From NCBI GenBank assembly GCA_947627795.1, contig CANQXJ010000008.1:1-58974 (forward strand): a stretch of DNA of 58,974 nt. The letters are read 5' to 3'. How positions within the stretch are numbered: position 1 is the stretch's first letter; every line of letters starts with the position of its first letter. Positions 49,037 through 56,522 of this stretch are shown here, one piece after another. Source of the DNA: an uncultured Clostridia bacterium (GTDB lineage Bacteria; Bacillota; Clostridia; UBA1381). The position numbers and the translations under genes are program-made. Below the pieces are notes generated by a model. It saw nothing but the letters and a program-made list of their open reading frames with translations. It was not told the DNA's origin and did not search any database.

Positions 49037-50068
49037 TTATCTCTGTACACGACCTGAGCCGTCGCCGCCCGCGAGGGCTTCAACGTCCTTGCGCGATACG
49101 AGGTTGAAGTCGCCGGGGATCGTGTGCTTCAGAGCCGAAGCCGCAACGCCGAACTCGAGCGCGTCCTTGAAGTTTTTGCCGTCAAGGAAGCCGCAGATAG
49201 TGCCGCCCGCGAAGCTGTCGCCGCCGCCTACTCTGTCAACGATCGGGTGGATCCTGTATTCCTTTGAATGATAGAACTCCTTCGTGTCTCTCGAGTAAAT
49301 GCAAGCCGACCAGCCGTTATCCGAAGCTGACTTCGAAACTCTCAGTGACGAGATAACATACTCGAAGTTGAATTTGGCAACCATCTGCTCGAATATATCC
49401 TTGTAGCCCGCAAGCTCCAAATCGCCCGATGTAACGTCGGTGTTGCCGGGCTTGAAGCCGAGAACCTTTTCTGCGTCCTCCTCGTTGCCGATACATACGT
49501 CAACGTACTGCATGAGGTTTGTCATGACCTTCTGAGCCTTCTCGCTCGACCAAAGCTTCTTTCTGAAGTTTAAGTCGACCGATACCTTAACGCCGTGCTT
49601 CTTCGCCGCCTTTAAAGCGACCTCTGTAAGCTCCGCCGCCGCGTCCGATACAGCCGGAGTGATGCCGGTGAAGTGGAACCAGTCAACGCCTTCGAAAATA
49701 GCGTCGAAATCAAAATCCTCGGGCTTAGCCGTCGATATCGACGAATGAGCGCGGTCGTAAACGACGTTTGACGCTCTCATGCTCGCGCCTGTTTCGAGGA
49801 AGTAAATGCCGAGTCTTTCGCCGCCCTTAGCGATGTGCTTTGTGCCTACGTTCATTTTTCTCAATGCCGCAACCGCGCACTCGCCGATGGGATTATCGGG
49901 AACAGCCGTAACAAATTCCGCGTCGTGACCGTAATTCGCGAGCGATACCGCGACGTTAGCCTCGCCGCCGCCGTAGCATACGTCGAACTCGTCAGCCTGG
50001 ATAAATTTCTCATTGTTCGGGGTCGATAATCTGAGCATTATCTCGCCCATTGTAACTACCTTTGCCAT
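49037..50068 (-). CDS. kdgK: 2-dehydro-3-deoxygluconokinase (PfkB family)
   Basis: A 343-residue ribokinase-type sugar kinase. The N-terminus MGEIMLRLSTPNNEKF and CYGGGEANVAVSLANYG match KdgK-type kinases; VDRVGGGDSFAGG holds the catalytic Asp and the anion hole. It phosphorylates 2-keto-3-deoxygluconate to KDPG, which the aldolase encoded 25 bp upstream splits to pyruvate and glyceraldehyde 3-phosphate. The assignment rests on family resemblance plus this neighbour. The pair points to use of uronates such as pectin-derived galacturonate. Codon use suggests high expression. Confidence 0.9.
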   Translation of the reverse strand: MAKVVTMGEIMLRLSTPNNEKFIQADEFDVCYGGGEANVAVSLANYGHDAEFVTAVPDNPIGECAVAALRKMNVGTKHIAKGGERLGIYFLETGASMRASNVVYDRAHSSISTAKPEDFDFDAIFEGVDWFHFTGITPAVSDAAAELTEVALKAAKKHGVKVSVDLNFRKKLWSSEKAQKVMTNLMQYVDVCIGNEEDAEKVLGFKPGNTDVTSGDLELAGYKDIFEQMVAKFNFEYVISSLRVSKSASDNGWSACIYSRDTKEFYHSKEYRIHPIVDRVGGGDSFAGGTICGFLDGKNFKDALEFGVAASALKHTIPGDFNLVSRKDVEALAGGDGSGRVQR

Positions 50069-50093
50069 GTTTATGTATCTCCTTTATTTCAAA

Positions 50094-50747
50094 TTACTTC
50101 TTTAAAGCTTCTCTCGCGGCTTTGATGTTCGCGATGAATTCCTTAGCCGTCTCCGTAATAGCCGCGTAATCACCTGTCTTAGCGCCCTTTGTGAGCGACG
50201 AGCCCGCACCTACCGCTACAACGCCGGCCTTGATCCAGTCGGCAACGTTATCCTTGTCAACTCCGCCCGTCGGCATCATCTGAGCCTGCGGAAGGGGACC
50301 TTTGATGTCCTTGATGATTTTCGGTCCGTACAGGTCAGCCGGGAAGATCTTAACTATGTCGGCTCCGGCTTCCATAGCCGTGATAACCTCGGTGATCGTA
50401 GCGCAGCCGGGCATATACGGTACTCTGTAGCGATTGCAGAGCTTCGCCGTCTCGGGATTGAACGCCGGACTTACAACGAAGTTCGCGCCCGCCATAATAG
50501 CCATTCTCGCCGTTTCGGGGTCAAGAACCGTACCCGCGCCGAGCATCATCTCGCCGTTTGAATACTTCTCCGCGAGAGCCGCGATAACCTTGTCCGCGCC
50601 GGGAACGGTGAACGTAAGCTCAATACCAGTGCAGCCGCCCGCGAGGCAAGCGTCCGAAATCTTGATAGCCTCCTCCGCGCTGTTAGCTCTTACAACGGCA
50701 ACAAGACCGCAGTCGGTAAGTTTTTTTAAAACATCCTCTTTTAACAT
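50094..50747 (-). CDS. eda: KDPG/KHG aldolase
   Basis: A 217-residue class I aldolase that cleaves KDPG. VVRANSAEEA, GIELTFTVPGA (Glu base), LGAGTVLDPETA, FVVSPAFNPE and DIVKIFPADLYGP (the Schiff-base Lys) are family motifs, and MPTGGVDKDN binds phosphate. First gene of the two-gene operon with kdgK. The start follows AAAGGAGG. Confidence 0.95.
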   Translation of the reverse strand: MLKEDVLKKLTDCGLVAVVRANSAEEAIKISDACLAGGCTGIELTFTVPGADKVIAALAEKYSNGEMMLGAGTVLDPETARMAIMAGANFVVSPAFNPETAKLCNRYRVPYMPGCATITEVITAMEAGADIVKIFPADLYGPKIIKDIKGPLPQAQMMPTGGVDKDNVADWIKAGVVAVGAGSSLTKGAKTGDYAAITETAKEFIANIKAAREALKK

Positions 50748-50786
50748 TAAAAATTCCTCCTTTATGAAATATAAACTTATAATGTA

Positions 50787-50815
50787 ATTGTATCATAAAT
50801 TTGGTGATTATGCAA
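50787..50815 (-). promoter_or_regulatory. Promoter of eda-kdgK
   Basis: On the minus strand, TTGCAT (50810-50815) and TACAAT (50787-50792) have a 17-bp spacer. No operator was recognised. Confidence 0.65.
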
Positions 50816-50882
50816 TATTTATTGAAAATTTTTTCACAGATTTTCGGCGTATACTGCGGCGCGGGAAAATATGATTCCCGCA

Positions 50883-50912
50883 AAAAACGCGCCCCGTTTT
50901 TGTTGGGCGCGC
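50883..50912 (-). terminator. Terminator of the mntP-GDPD operon
   Basis: On the minus strand, GCGCGCCC and GGGGCGCGT arms close a loop and are followed by TTTTTTG, directly after the GDPD stop codon. Confidence 0.8.
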
Positions 50913-50913
50913 T

Positions 50914-51816
50914 TTATTCACTTCTGTTTATCATTTGGTTAAGCGCCGGGATTTCGTTCGTTACAACATAATCCACGCCGTAATCCATATACTGTCTCGC
51001 TTCCTCGGCGGTGTCGAGAACCCACACGCCGCAGTAAATCCCCTGCGAGTGGAGCTCGTCCACTACTTCGCGGGTGACTACGGGCGAGTTGTAAAGAATT
51101 CCTCTGTGGTCGGTAAATTCCGAAATAAGCTCGAGATAATGCGTGTAAGGCACATTGCTGTAGCCTATTACCATAAGCTCGATTTCGGAGTCGCGCGCCC
51201 TGATTTCCCTCAAATCCGGCATGCCTCCGACTACTATGCATCGGTTTTTCATACCGCTGTCATATATCAGCTGCAAAAAGCTGTCATAGTTTGTGATATG
51301 CTTTATTTCAATTATCGGAACAAGGTCGTTTGTGATACATATGTTGAGAAACTCCACCATGGTCGGAATTTTTAAGTTCTCATACTTGTCAATGTTCGTC
51401 CCTTCCGTTATATTAAACCCCATAAGCTGCTCGTACGTGTAATCCGATATAGCGCCGGTCGCGTCGGTGGTTCTTTCCATTGTATCGTCATGCATACACA
51501 TGAACACGCCGTCAGCCGACTCGGATATATCGGTTTCAACGCCCCAAAATCCGCATTTAGCCGCCATTTCAAACGCAGGCACGCTGTTTTCGGGAGCCGC
51601 GTTCGAATAGCCTCTGTGAGCCGCGAAGCGCTCGGTTTCGTTCCCGAAAATAGGCTCGGTGCTTATACTGTAAGACTCGGTCTGTTCAATATGCTTGTCC
51701 TGAACGTCCGCGGTTTCGATGGCAGTGTCTGTCTGCGGTTTCGCCAAAAACGCAGATTGTATTACAGCCGCAGCAAAAAGTACGACGGAAAGCGCCGTGA
51801 GCTTACCGCGTATCAT
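50914..51816 (-). CDS. Glycerophosphodiester phosphodiesterase-family protein, membrane-anchored or secreted
   Basis: The 300-residue protein has an N-terminal hydrophobic segment (about 7-25), a spacer and a GDPD TIM barrel. The catalytic residues are present: His67 in AAHRGY, Glu94 and Asp96 in VETDIS, and His109 in MHDD; ENSVPAF is also typical. It should release glycerol 3-phosphate from glycerophosphodiesters or teichoic acid-type polymers outside the cell. It lies 27 bp after mntP and is followed by a terminator. The start follows AGGAGGAGG-type sequence with a short spacer. Confidence 0.92.
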   Translation of the reverse strand: MIRGKLTALSVVLFAAAVIQSAFLAKPQTDTAIETADVQDKHIEQTESYSISTEPIFGNETERFAAHRGYSNAAPENSVPAFEMAAKCGFWGVETDISESADGVFMCMHDDTMERTTDATGAISDYTYEQLMGFNITEGTNIDKYENLKIPTMVEFLNICITNDLVPIIEIKHITNYDSFLQLIYDSGMKNRCIVVGGMPDLREIRARDSEIELMVIGYSNVPYTHYLELISEFTDHRGILYNSPVVTREVVDELHSQGIYCGVWVLDTAEEARQYMDYGVDYVVTNEIPALNQMINRSE

Positions 51817-51843
51817 CCTTCCTCCTCCTTTGTATCCCTGATT

Positions 51844-52386
51844 TTAAAACATGGATTTTATGCCTATTATAATCAATATTATTCCCCCGAGTATCTCGGC
51901 TTTATCCCCAAGCCGGTCACCCGCCTTTTCGCCGATGATAACCGCGGCAAGGCTGAGCGTAAATGTTGTAGCCGCCACTATGGACGCGGCGGCGAATATA
52001 TCCGTCTCGCCCGCCGCGAACGTCACGCCCACGGCGAACGCGTCTATACTGGTCGCGACCGCCTGCAAAAGCAGCGCGCCGAGCGTCAGCCGTTTCGGTT
52101 CTTTAGCGTCCTCGCCGGTAAATCCGTCCTTTATCATGTTCGCGCCTATAAAGCCTAAAATCACAAGCGCCACCGGGCCGTTCCATCTTGTTATAAAATC
52201 GAAAAAAATACCGCCGAAAAAATATCCCAATATCGGCATTATTCCCTGAAACAAGCCGAAAGCTATCGGCATGGAAAGCTTTTGCGCCCTTGTAATGTCC
52301 GAATAGACCATGCCGTTTGAAAGGCTTACCGCGAACGCGTCCATGCTGAGAGCTATTCCTATTAAGAGGATCTCCGTAATTACCAT
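51844..52386 (-). CDS. mntP: Manganese efflux pump MntP
   Basis: A 180-residue, six-helix membrane protein of the MntP (YebN) family, formed by two related halves. The acidic motifs ALSMDAFAVSLS (N-half) and ATSIDAFAVGVT (C-half) carry the Asp residues needed for Mn2+ export. It protects against manganese excess. First gene of an operon with a phosphodiesterase gene. The short leader has no yybP-ykoY riboswitch. Confidence 0.92.
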   Translation of the reverse strand: MVITEILLIGIALSMDAFAVSLSNGMVYSDITRAQKLSMPIAFGLFQGIMPILGYFFGGIFFDFITRWNGPVALVILGFIGANMIKDGFTGEDAKEPKRLTLGALLLQAVATSIDAFAVGVTFAAGETDIFAAASIVAATTFTLSLAAVIIGEKAGDRLGDKAEILGGIILIIIGIKSMF

Positions 52387-52425
52387 TTTTAGTCCTTCCG
52401 CGAAAATGTAATTTTTGTAAGGATA

Positions 52426-52454
52426 AGTATACTATATCGGCGCGAAATAATCAA
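52426..52454 (-). promoter_or_regulatory. Promoter of mntP
   Basis: On the minus strand, TTGATT (52449-52454) and TATACT (52426-52431) have a 17-bp spacer. Confidence 0.6.
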
Positions 52455-52500
52455 GACCTTTCTTTCACAAAAAAGCTCTTGCCGCGCGCGAAAAGTACAG

Positions 52501-52540
52501 GCAGTTTGACGGATGCCGCCAAACTGCCGTTTTTCGGTTA
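52501..52540. terminator. Hairpin after the secreted stalk-domain gene
   Basis: GGCAGTTTG with CAAACTGCC, extended by CGG/CCG, forms a stem with a short loop. The T-run is clear only on the plus strand, so efficiency on the minus strand is uncertain. Confidence 0.55.
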
Positions 52541-52542
52541 TT

Positions 52543-53511
52543 TTACCTCGTCTGGATCACAATAGCCTGCTCGTCGGCGTTCCAATCTACATTGAAGCCC
52601 ACTATATCGCCGAGGTCGCGGATTTTGAAATAGCTGCTTCCGTTTATCGTATAAACGTTAAGCTGAATTTCGACGCCGTCAACGTATATCGGCGAGGTGT
52701 TTTCGGAAATTTCAAGCGTTGTGGACGTGTCCTCGCTCAATTCTCCGCCGGTTATGGTGTATTTTTCGCCGGTGTTTACCGCTATCGTTCCGGCACCGCT
52801 GTTCCACGTTACGTTGAAGCGCGAGCCGGTGCTTCTGAGGATCATTGCTATGTCGCGGATTTTAAAATAGTTGCTGTTGTCAACCATATATCCGGATATT
52901 TCAACCGCGTTGCCGTTTACAAGAACCTTTGCGACGGTCTTTGCGGCTGTGAGATTATTTACCGCTTCGTACTGGTTTATAAAGTCAACTATTTTCGTTC
53001 TGTTCGGATAACCGTTTGTGAGGAAATTGTTTCCGTACATATCCTGATACGGAATAACGCTGTATCCGCTTACGTATTCCTTCTTTATTTTTGTGGCAAC
53101 AAGCTCGTTTGATATCATCTCAAGCTTGTACAGGTAAATTTCGTTTGTGTAACGCGGAATTTCGCGTCCTACGAATATATATCTTCCGTTGTCGTTATAA
53201 ACCGTAAGGTCGGTAAGACATGTCCCGATAATATCCTTCGGTACGGTCAGATTCGTAACTGTGTTTCCCTTCATTGTAAATCCTTCGGAAATGCCGCCGT
53301 CAACGCTGTTTCTGAACAGGAACGCCTCGGGAATACCGTTGTGGTCAAGGTCGGTAAGGACGACATCGGAATATTCGGGATAAGACGACATGGCTCTCAT
53401 AAGTCTTGTTATGAACGCGTCTCGCCAGCTTTCGGCAGCCATCGTCTGCGGAGCGGCGAACGTGAGAGCGGCGGCAGCCGCAAGCAAAGCCGCGCATAAT
53501 CGTTTTTTCAT
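52543..53511 (-). CDS. Secreted protein with copper amine oxidase N-terminal-like domain
   Basis: A 322-residue exported protein: signal peptide (MKKRLCAALLAAAAALTFA, cleaved near MAA), then a region with a calcium-type loop LTDLDHNGIPEAFLF and an unrecognised middle part. From about 190 a two-unit copper amine oxidase N-terminal-like domain follows (VNGNAVEISGYMVDNSNYFKIRDIA and VDGVEIQLNVYTINGSSYFKIRDLG). This C-terminal domain is common in surface proteins of Clostridia and probably acts as an attachment or stalk module. No enzyme motif is visible. It is transcribed divergently from the O-acetylation genes through overlapping promoters. Confidence 0.85.
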   Translation of the reverse strand: MKKRLCAALLAAAAALTFAAPQTMAAESWRDAFITRLMRAMSSYPEYSDVVLTDLDHNGIPEAFLFRNSVDGGISEGFTMKGNTVTNLTVPKDIIGTCLTDLTVYNDNGRYIFVGREIPRYTNEIYLYKLEMISNELVATKIKKEYVSGYSVIPYQDMYGNNFLTNGYPNRTKIVDFINQYEAVNNLTAAKTVAKVLVNGNAVEISGYMVDNSNYFKIRDIAMILRSTGSRFNVTWNSGAGTIAVNTGEKYTITGGELSEDTSTTLEISENTSPIYVDGVEIQLNVYTINGSSYFKIRDLGDIVGFNVDWNADEQAIVIQTR

Positions 53512-53560
53512 GCAAAATCAACCCTTTCCTTAATTTTTTGTGTTATCTTTATTTTTCTAT

Positions 53561-53589
53561 TTGACAAATATGCTATTTTAAAATATACT
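53561..53589 (+). promoter_or_regulatory. Promoter of the MBOAT operon
   Basis: TTGACA (53561-53566), a 17-bp spacer and TATACT (53584-53589). Start predicted near 53596, inside the opposing promoter. Confidence 0.7.
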
Positions 53590-53598
53590 GTATATATC

Positions 53599-53627
53599 AT
53601 TATACTAAATTAACTGTGATTTGTCAA
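53599..53627 (-). promoter_or_regulatory. Promoter of the secreted stalk-domain gene
   Basis: On the minus strand, TTGACA (53622-53627), a 17-bp spacer and TATAAT (53599-53604), a full consensus match. It faces the plus-strand promoter, so both cannot be occupied freely at once. Confidence 0.75.
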
Positions 53628-53652
53628 ATATATAATTCAAGGAGGCTGTCGG

Positions 53653-55035
53653 GTGGTTTTTTCAAGCTTAATGTTTATATGCATTTTTCTGCCTGCGACG
53701 CTTATAGCATATAATATTTCGAAAAATATTGTGTATAAAAATATAGTCCTCACCATCGCGTCCCTTTTTTTCTACGCATGGGGAGAGCCGATATGGGTTC
53801 TGCTTCTTATAGGCGGATCGTTAAGCGCGTATATACACGGGCTGGTTATAGACAAGTATTACGGAACGGCGAAGTGCGCCGCAGCGGCGGTAAGCTCGGT
53901 AGTTGTAAGTCTCGGGCTTCTCGTCGTGTTCAAATATCTTGATTTCGCAGCTGAAACGCTTAATTTGCTTCCGTTTATTTCGGTAAAAGCTCCCGGCTTG
54001 CCGCTGCCTCTCGGAATATCGTTCTACACGTTCCAGACGCTTTCGTATACGCTTGATTTATACAACGGCAAAACGCGTGTACAGAAATCGTTTATGCGGT
54101 TTTTGCTCTATGTTTCTATGTTCCCGCAGCTTGTCGCGGGACCTATAGTCCGCTACGACGACATAGCTCAGGAGCTTATGCACAGACGGACGACCGTTAA
54201 AGATTTCGCATACGGAATTAAACGGTTCGTTATAGGACTTCTCAAAAAGGTGCTTCTCGCAAACAGCGCCGGAGCGGTCACAACACAGCTTTTAAGCTAT
54301 CCTCACCCGACGGTAATGTCCTCGTGGCTCGGAATACTTATGTACACGTTCCAAATTTATTTCGATTTTTCCGGATATTCGGATATGGCGATAGGTATGG
54401 GCGGTATGTTCGGCTTTCATTTCCGCGAGAATTTCGATTATCCGTATATCTCCCGTAACATAACCGAGTTTTGGCGAAGGTGGCACATATCATTAAGCTC
54501 ATTCTTCCGCGATTACGTCTATATTCCGCTCGGCGGCAACCGCTCGCGCGCGGTGCGCAATCTCGTTATAGTGTGGCTCCTGACGGGATTATGGCACGGA
54601 GCGAGCGTTAATTTTATACTATGGGGCTTATGGTACGCGCTGGTGCTGCTTTTGGAGAAATATTTTCTTAAGGGAATATTAAAAAAGCTGCCGTCTCCGT
54701 TAAACCGGATATATTCTATAGCCGTGATTATGATAGGCTGGGCGATTTTCTACTTCACAGACCTTTCGGAGCTGACGGCGTTTTTCAAGAGCGCGTTCGG
54801 AATAGGCTCGGCTTTGTACAATTTCATGACCTGGTCGATGTTTGTAAACAATCTGTGGCTGATTATCGTATGCGTCATAGCGTGCACGCCGATACCCGCC
54901 GTAATTTTCAGATGGCTCGCGCGCAGCCGCGCTTTTGCGGCGTCCGAGCCGGCGCTGGTTGGGCTGGGCTTTGCGCTCGGAATTGCGCTTATAATAGGAC
55001 AAACGTACAATCCGTTTCTATATTTCAGATTTTAA
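53653..55035 (+). CDS. MBOAT-family O-acyltransferase (AlgI/DltB-like)
   Basis: A 460-residue polytopic membrane protein of the membrane-bound O-acyltransferase family. It starts VFSSLMFICIFLP as AlgI-type proteins do. The conserved histidines are His278 in FWRRWHISLSSFFRDYVYIPLGG and His315 in LTGLWHGASVNF. It passes acetyl groups across the membrane to an extracellular polymer, with the next gene as partner. GTG 53653 is the start, seven bases after GGAGG. The modified polymer is unknown. Confidence 0.94.
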   Translation: MVFSSLMFICIFLPATLIAYNISKNIVYKNIVLTIASLFFYAWGEPIWVLLLIGGSLSAYIHGLVIDKYYGTAKCAAAAVSSVVVSLGLLVVFKYLDFAAETLNLLPFISVKAPGLPLPLGISFYTFQTLSYTLDLYNGKTRVQKSFMRFLLYVSMFPQLVAGPIVRYDDIAQELMHRRTTVKDFAYGIKRFVIGLLKKVLLANSAGAVTTQLLSYPHPTVMSSWLGILMYTFQIYFDFSGYSDMAIGMGGMFGFHFRENFDYPYISRNITEFWRRWHISLSSFFRDYVYIPLGGNRSRAVRNLVIVWLLTGLWHGASVNFILWGLWYALVLLLEKYFLKGILKKLPSPLNRIYSIAVIMIGWAIFYFTDLSELTAFFKSAFGIGSALYNFMTWSMFVNNLWLIIVCVIACTPIPAVIFRWLARSRAFAASEPALVGLGFALGIALIIGQTYNPFLYFRF

Positions 55036-55047
55036 TCGAGGGATAAC

Positions 55048-56226
55048 ATGAAAAACAAAATTATCATAATAGTTTTCGCGGCTATAACAGCGGCGGCGTT
55101 TACGCTTCTGCTGCTTCCCGCGGACGAAAAAAGCGTGGAAAAGGAAAACCGCGCCCTTGCGACGATGGCGCCGCTCGACGAGGACACAGTTTTCTCCGGT
55201 AAATTTGCCGAGGGATTTGAAAACTACCTCTCGGACAACGTCGGCTTTCGCTCCGTTTTCACGGGCTTTACCGAGTGGCTCAATTCCGTAAAAGGAGTTG
55301 ATTCGTCGGTCGGCAAAATAGTGTACGCTGACTCGCACCATGACGCGAATTCGTTCGGGTCAAATCTGCTCGTTACGGACAATTCCGTGTTTGAGGTGTT
55401 TATGAACAATAATTGCGAGCGGGAATATGCGGATGCTATAAACCGATACGCGTCAAAGCTCGATAAAAATATAAATTTATACAGTATGCTGATCCCGACG
55501 CATCTTGAGTTCAGCGAGCCCATTTACGCGAATTTGCAGGACAGCCAAAGGGAAGCGATAGACAGCATCTACTCCGGCATGAGCAGCCACGTAAAGACCG
55601 TGGACGCGTATAAACAGCTCAGCGCGCACAAGGACGAATATATATATTTCCGCACCGACCACCACTGGACTCCGCTGGGAGCGTATTACGGTTATCTCGC
55701 GTTTTGCGAGACCGCGGGGAAGAAGCCGGTTTCGATCGGCTCATATAATTCGCACGAGATAGATAATTTCCTCGGCTACCTGTATCGCTTCGCCCAGGAG
55801 CCGGAGCTGGCGAAATATCCCGATAAGATTGTATGGTACGATACGAATGAGAACGAAACAATAGACGCGTCAATGCGATATGTTGACAAGAAAAAGAACA
55901 TTGTCCCGTACGACGGATCCTTGTTCGATAAAGGGAAATCAAACTACGGCTTTTTCCTCGGCAGCGATCATCCCTTTGTTTTGCTTGAAAACAGCGCGAA
56001 TCCCACAGGAAAAACGCTGCTGATAATAAAGGATTCATACGCGAACTGCTTCGCGCCGTGGGTTATCAACAATTATCACCGCGTAATTATGATAGATCCG
56101 AGATCGTACACGGCTGATCTGTCGGGCGTTCTCGACGAGTTTGAGCCTGATGAAATACTTGTGCTAAACTACATTTTCGCGGCTACGATGGACGGCTACA
56201 GCGATTTGCTGGAGGATTTGTATTAA
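55048..56226 (+). CDS. DHHW-family (AlgJ/AlgX-like) O-acetylation partner
   Basis: A 392-residue protein with an N-terminal membrane anchor (about 3-24) and an extracellular SGNH-like domain. DHHW (204-207, in YFRTDHHWTPLG) is the family-defining motif, and IKDSYANCFAPW near residue 330 supplies the usual Ser region. It lies 12 bp after the MBOAT gene. This pairing is the standard layout for O-acetylation of secreted polysaccharide: the MBOAT protein exports the acetyl group and the DHHW protein attaches it. The polymer is not indicated by neighbouring genes. Confidence 0.9.
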   Translation: MKNKIIIIVFAAITAAAFTLLLLPADEKSVEKENRALATMAPLDEDTVFSGKFAEGFENYLSDNVGFRSVFTGFTEWLNSVKGVDSSVGKIVYADSHHDANSFGSNLLVTDNSVFEVFMNNNCEREYADAINRYASKLDKNINLYSMLIPTHLEFSEPIYANLQDSQREAIDSIYSGMSSHVKTVDAYKQLSAHKDEYIYFRTDHHWTPLGAYYGYLAFCETAGKKPVSIGSYNSHEIDNFLGYLYRFAQEPELAKYPDKIVWYDTNENETIDASMRYVDKKKNIVPYDGSLFDKGKSNYGFFLGSDHPFVLLENSANPTGKTLLIIKDSYANCFAPWVINNYHRVIMIDPRSYTADLSGVLDEFEPDEILVLNYIFAATMDGYSDLLEDLY

Positions 56227-56330
56227 GACGCGGCGGCTGAGTTTCGCTCCGCTTTTCGGCAAATAGCCAAACGGCGGCTGCGTTTTACGGCGTATTAATA
56301 TCCAACACTGACAATTCTGCTAAAAATGTG

Positions 56331-56460
56331 TTGACAACTTCGATTTATGCTGTTAAAATAGGATAGTACGAAAATACGCCGACAAGCGTTAGTGTACAAG
56401 TATTTAGCCATACGTTAAATATTCAAGCTCCATCACCAAAACAATTCGGATGGGCTTTTT
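56331..56460 (+). promoter_or_regulatory. Promoter and candidate attenuator of the ilv operon
   Basis: TTGACA (56331-56336), a 17-bp spacer and TAAAAT (56354-56359) start a leader of about 150 nt. GCTCCATC (56427-56434) can pair with GATGGGC (56449-56455) with one bulge, followed by TTTTT, which forms a short terminator before ilvB. A second pairing, CACCAAAA with TTTTTGGTG, is possible. An 8-codon frame from GTG is present but has no clear ribosome binding site. No T-box sequence was found. Confidence 0.55.
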
Positions 56461-56522
56461 GGTGTTTGCGCCGAAAACAATCGGGCGCGTTAATAAATTA
56501 AAATTTTGAGGAGGTTTTTTGG

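Noticed and set aside
52387-52500. yybP-ykoY manganese riboswitch before mntP
   Set aside because: The promoter lies about 40 bp before the start codon, leaving no room for the aptamer.
56331-56522. T-box riboswitch in front of ilvB
   Set aside because: No GGTGG-type antiterminator bulge and no specifier stem were found, and the leader is too short.
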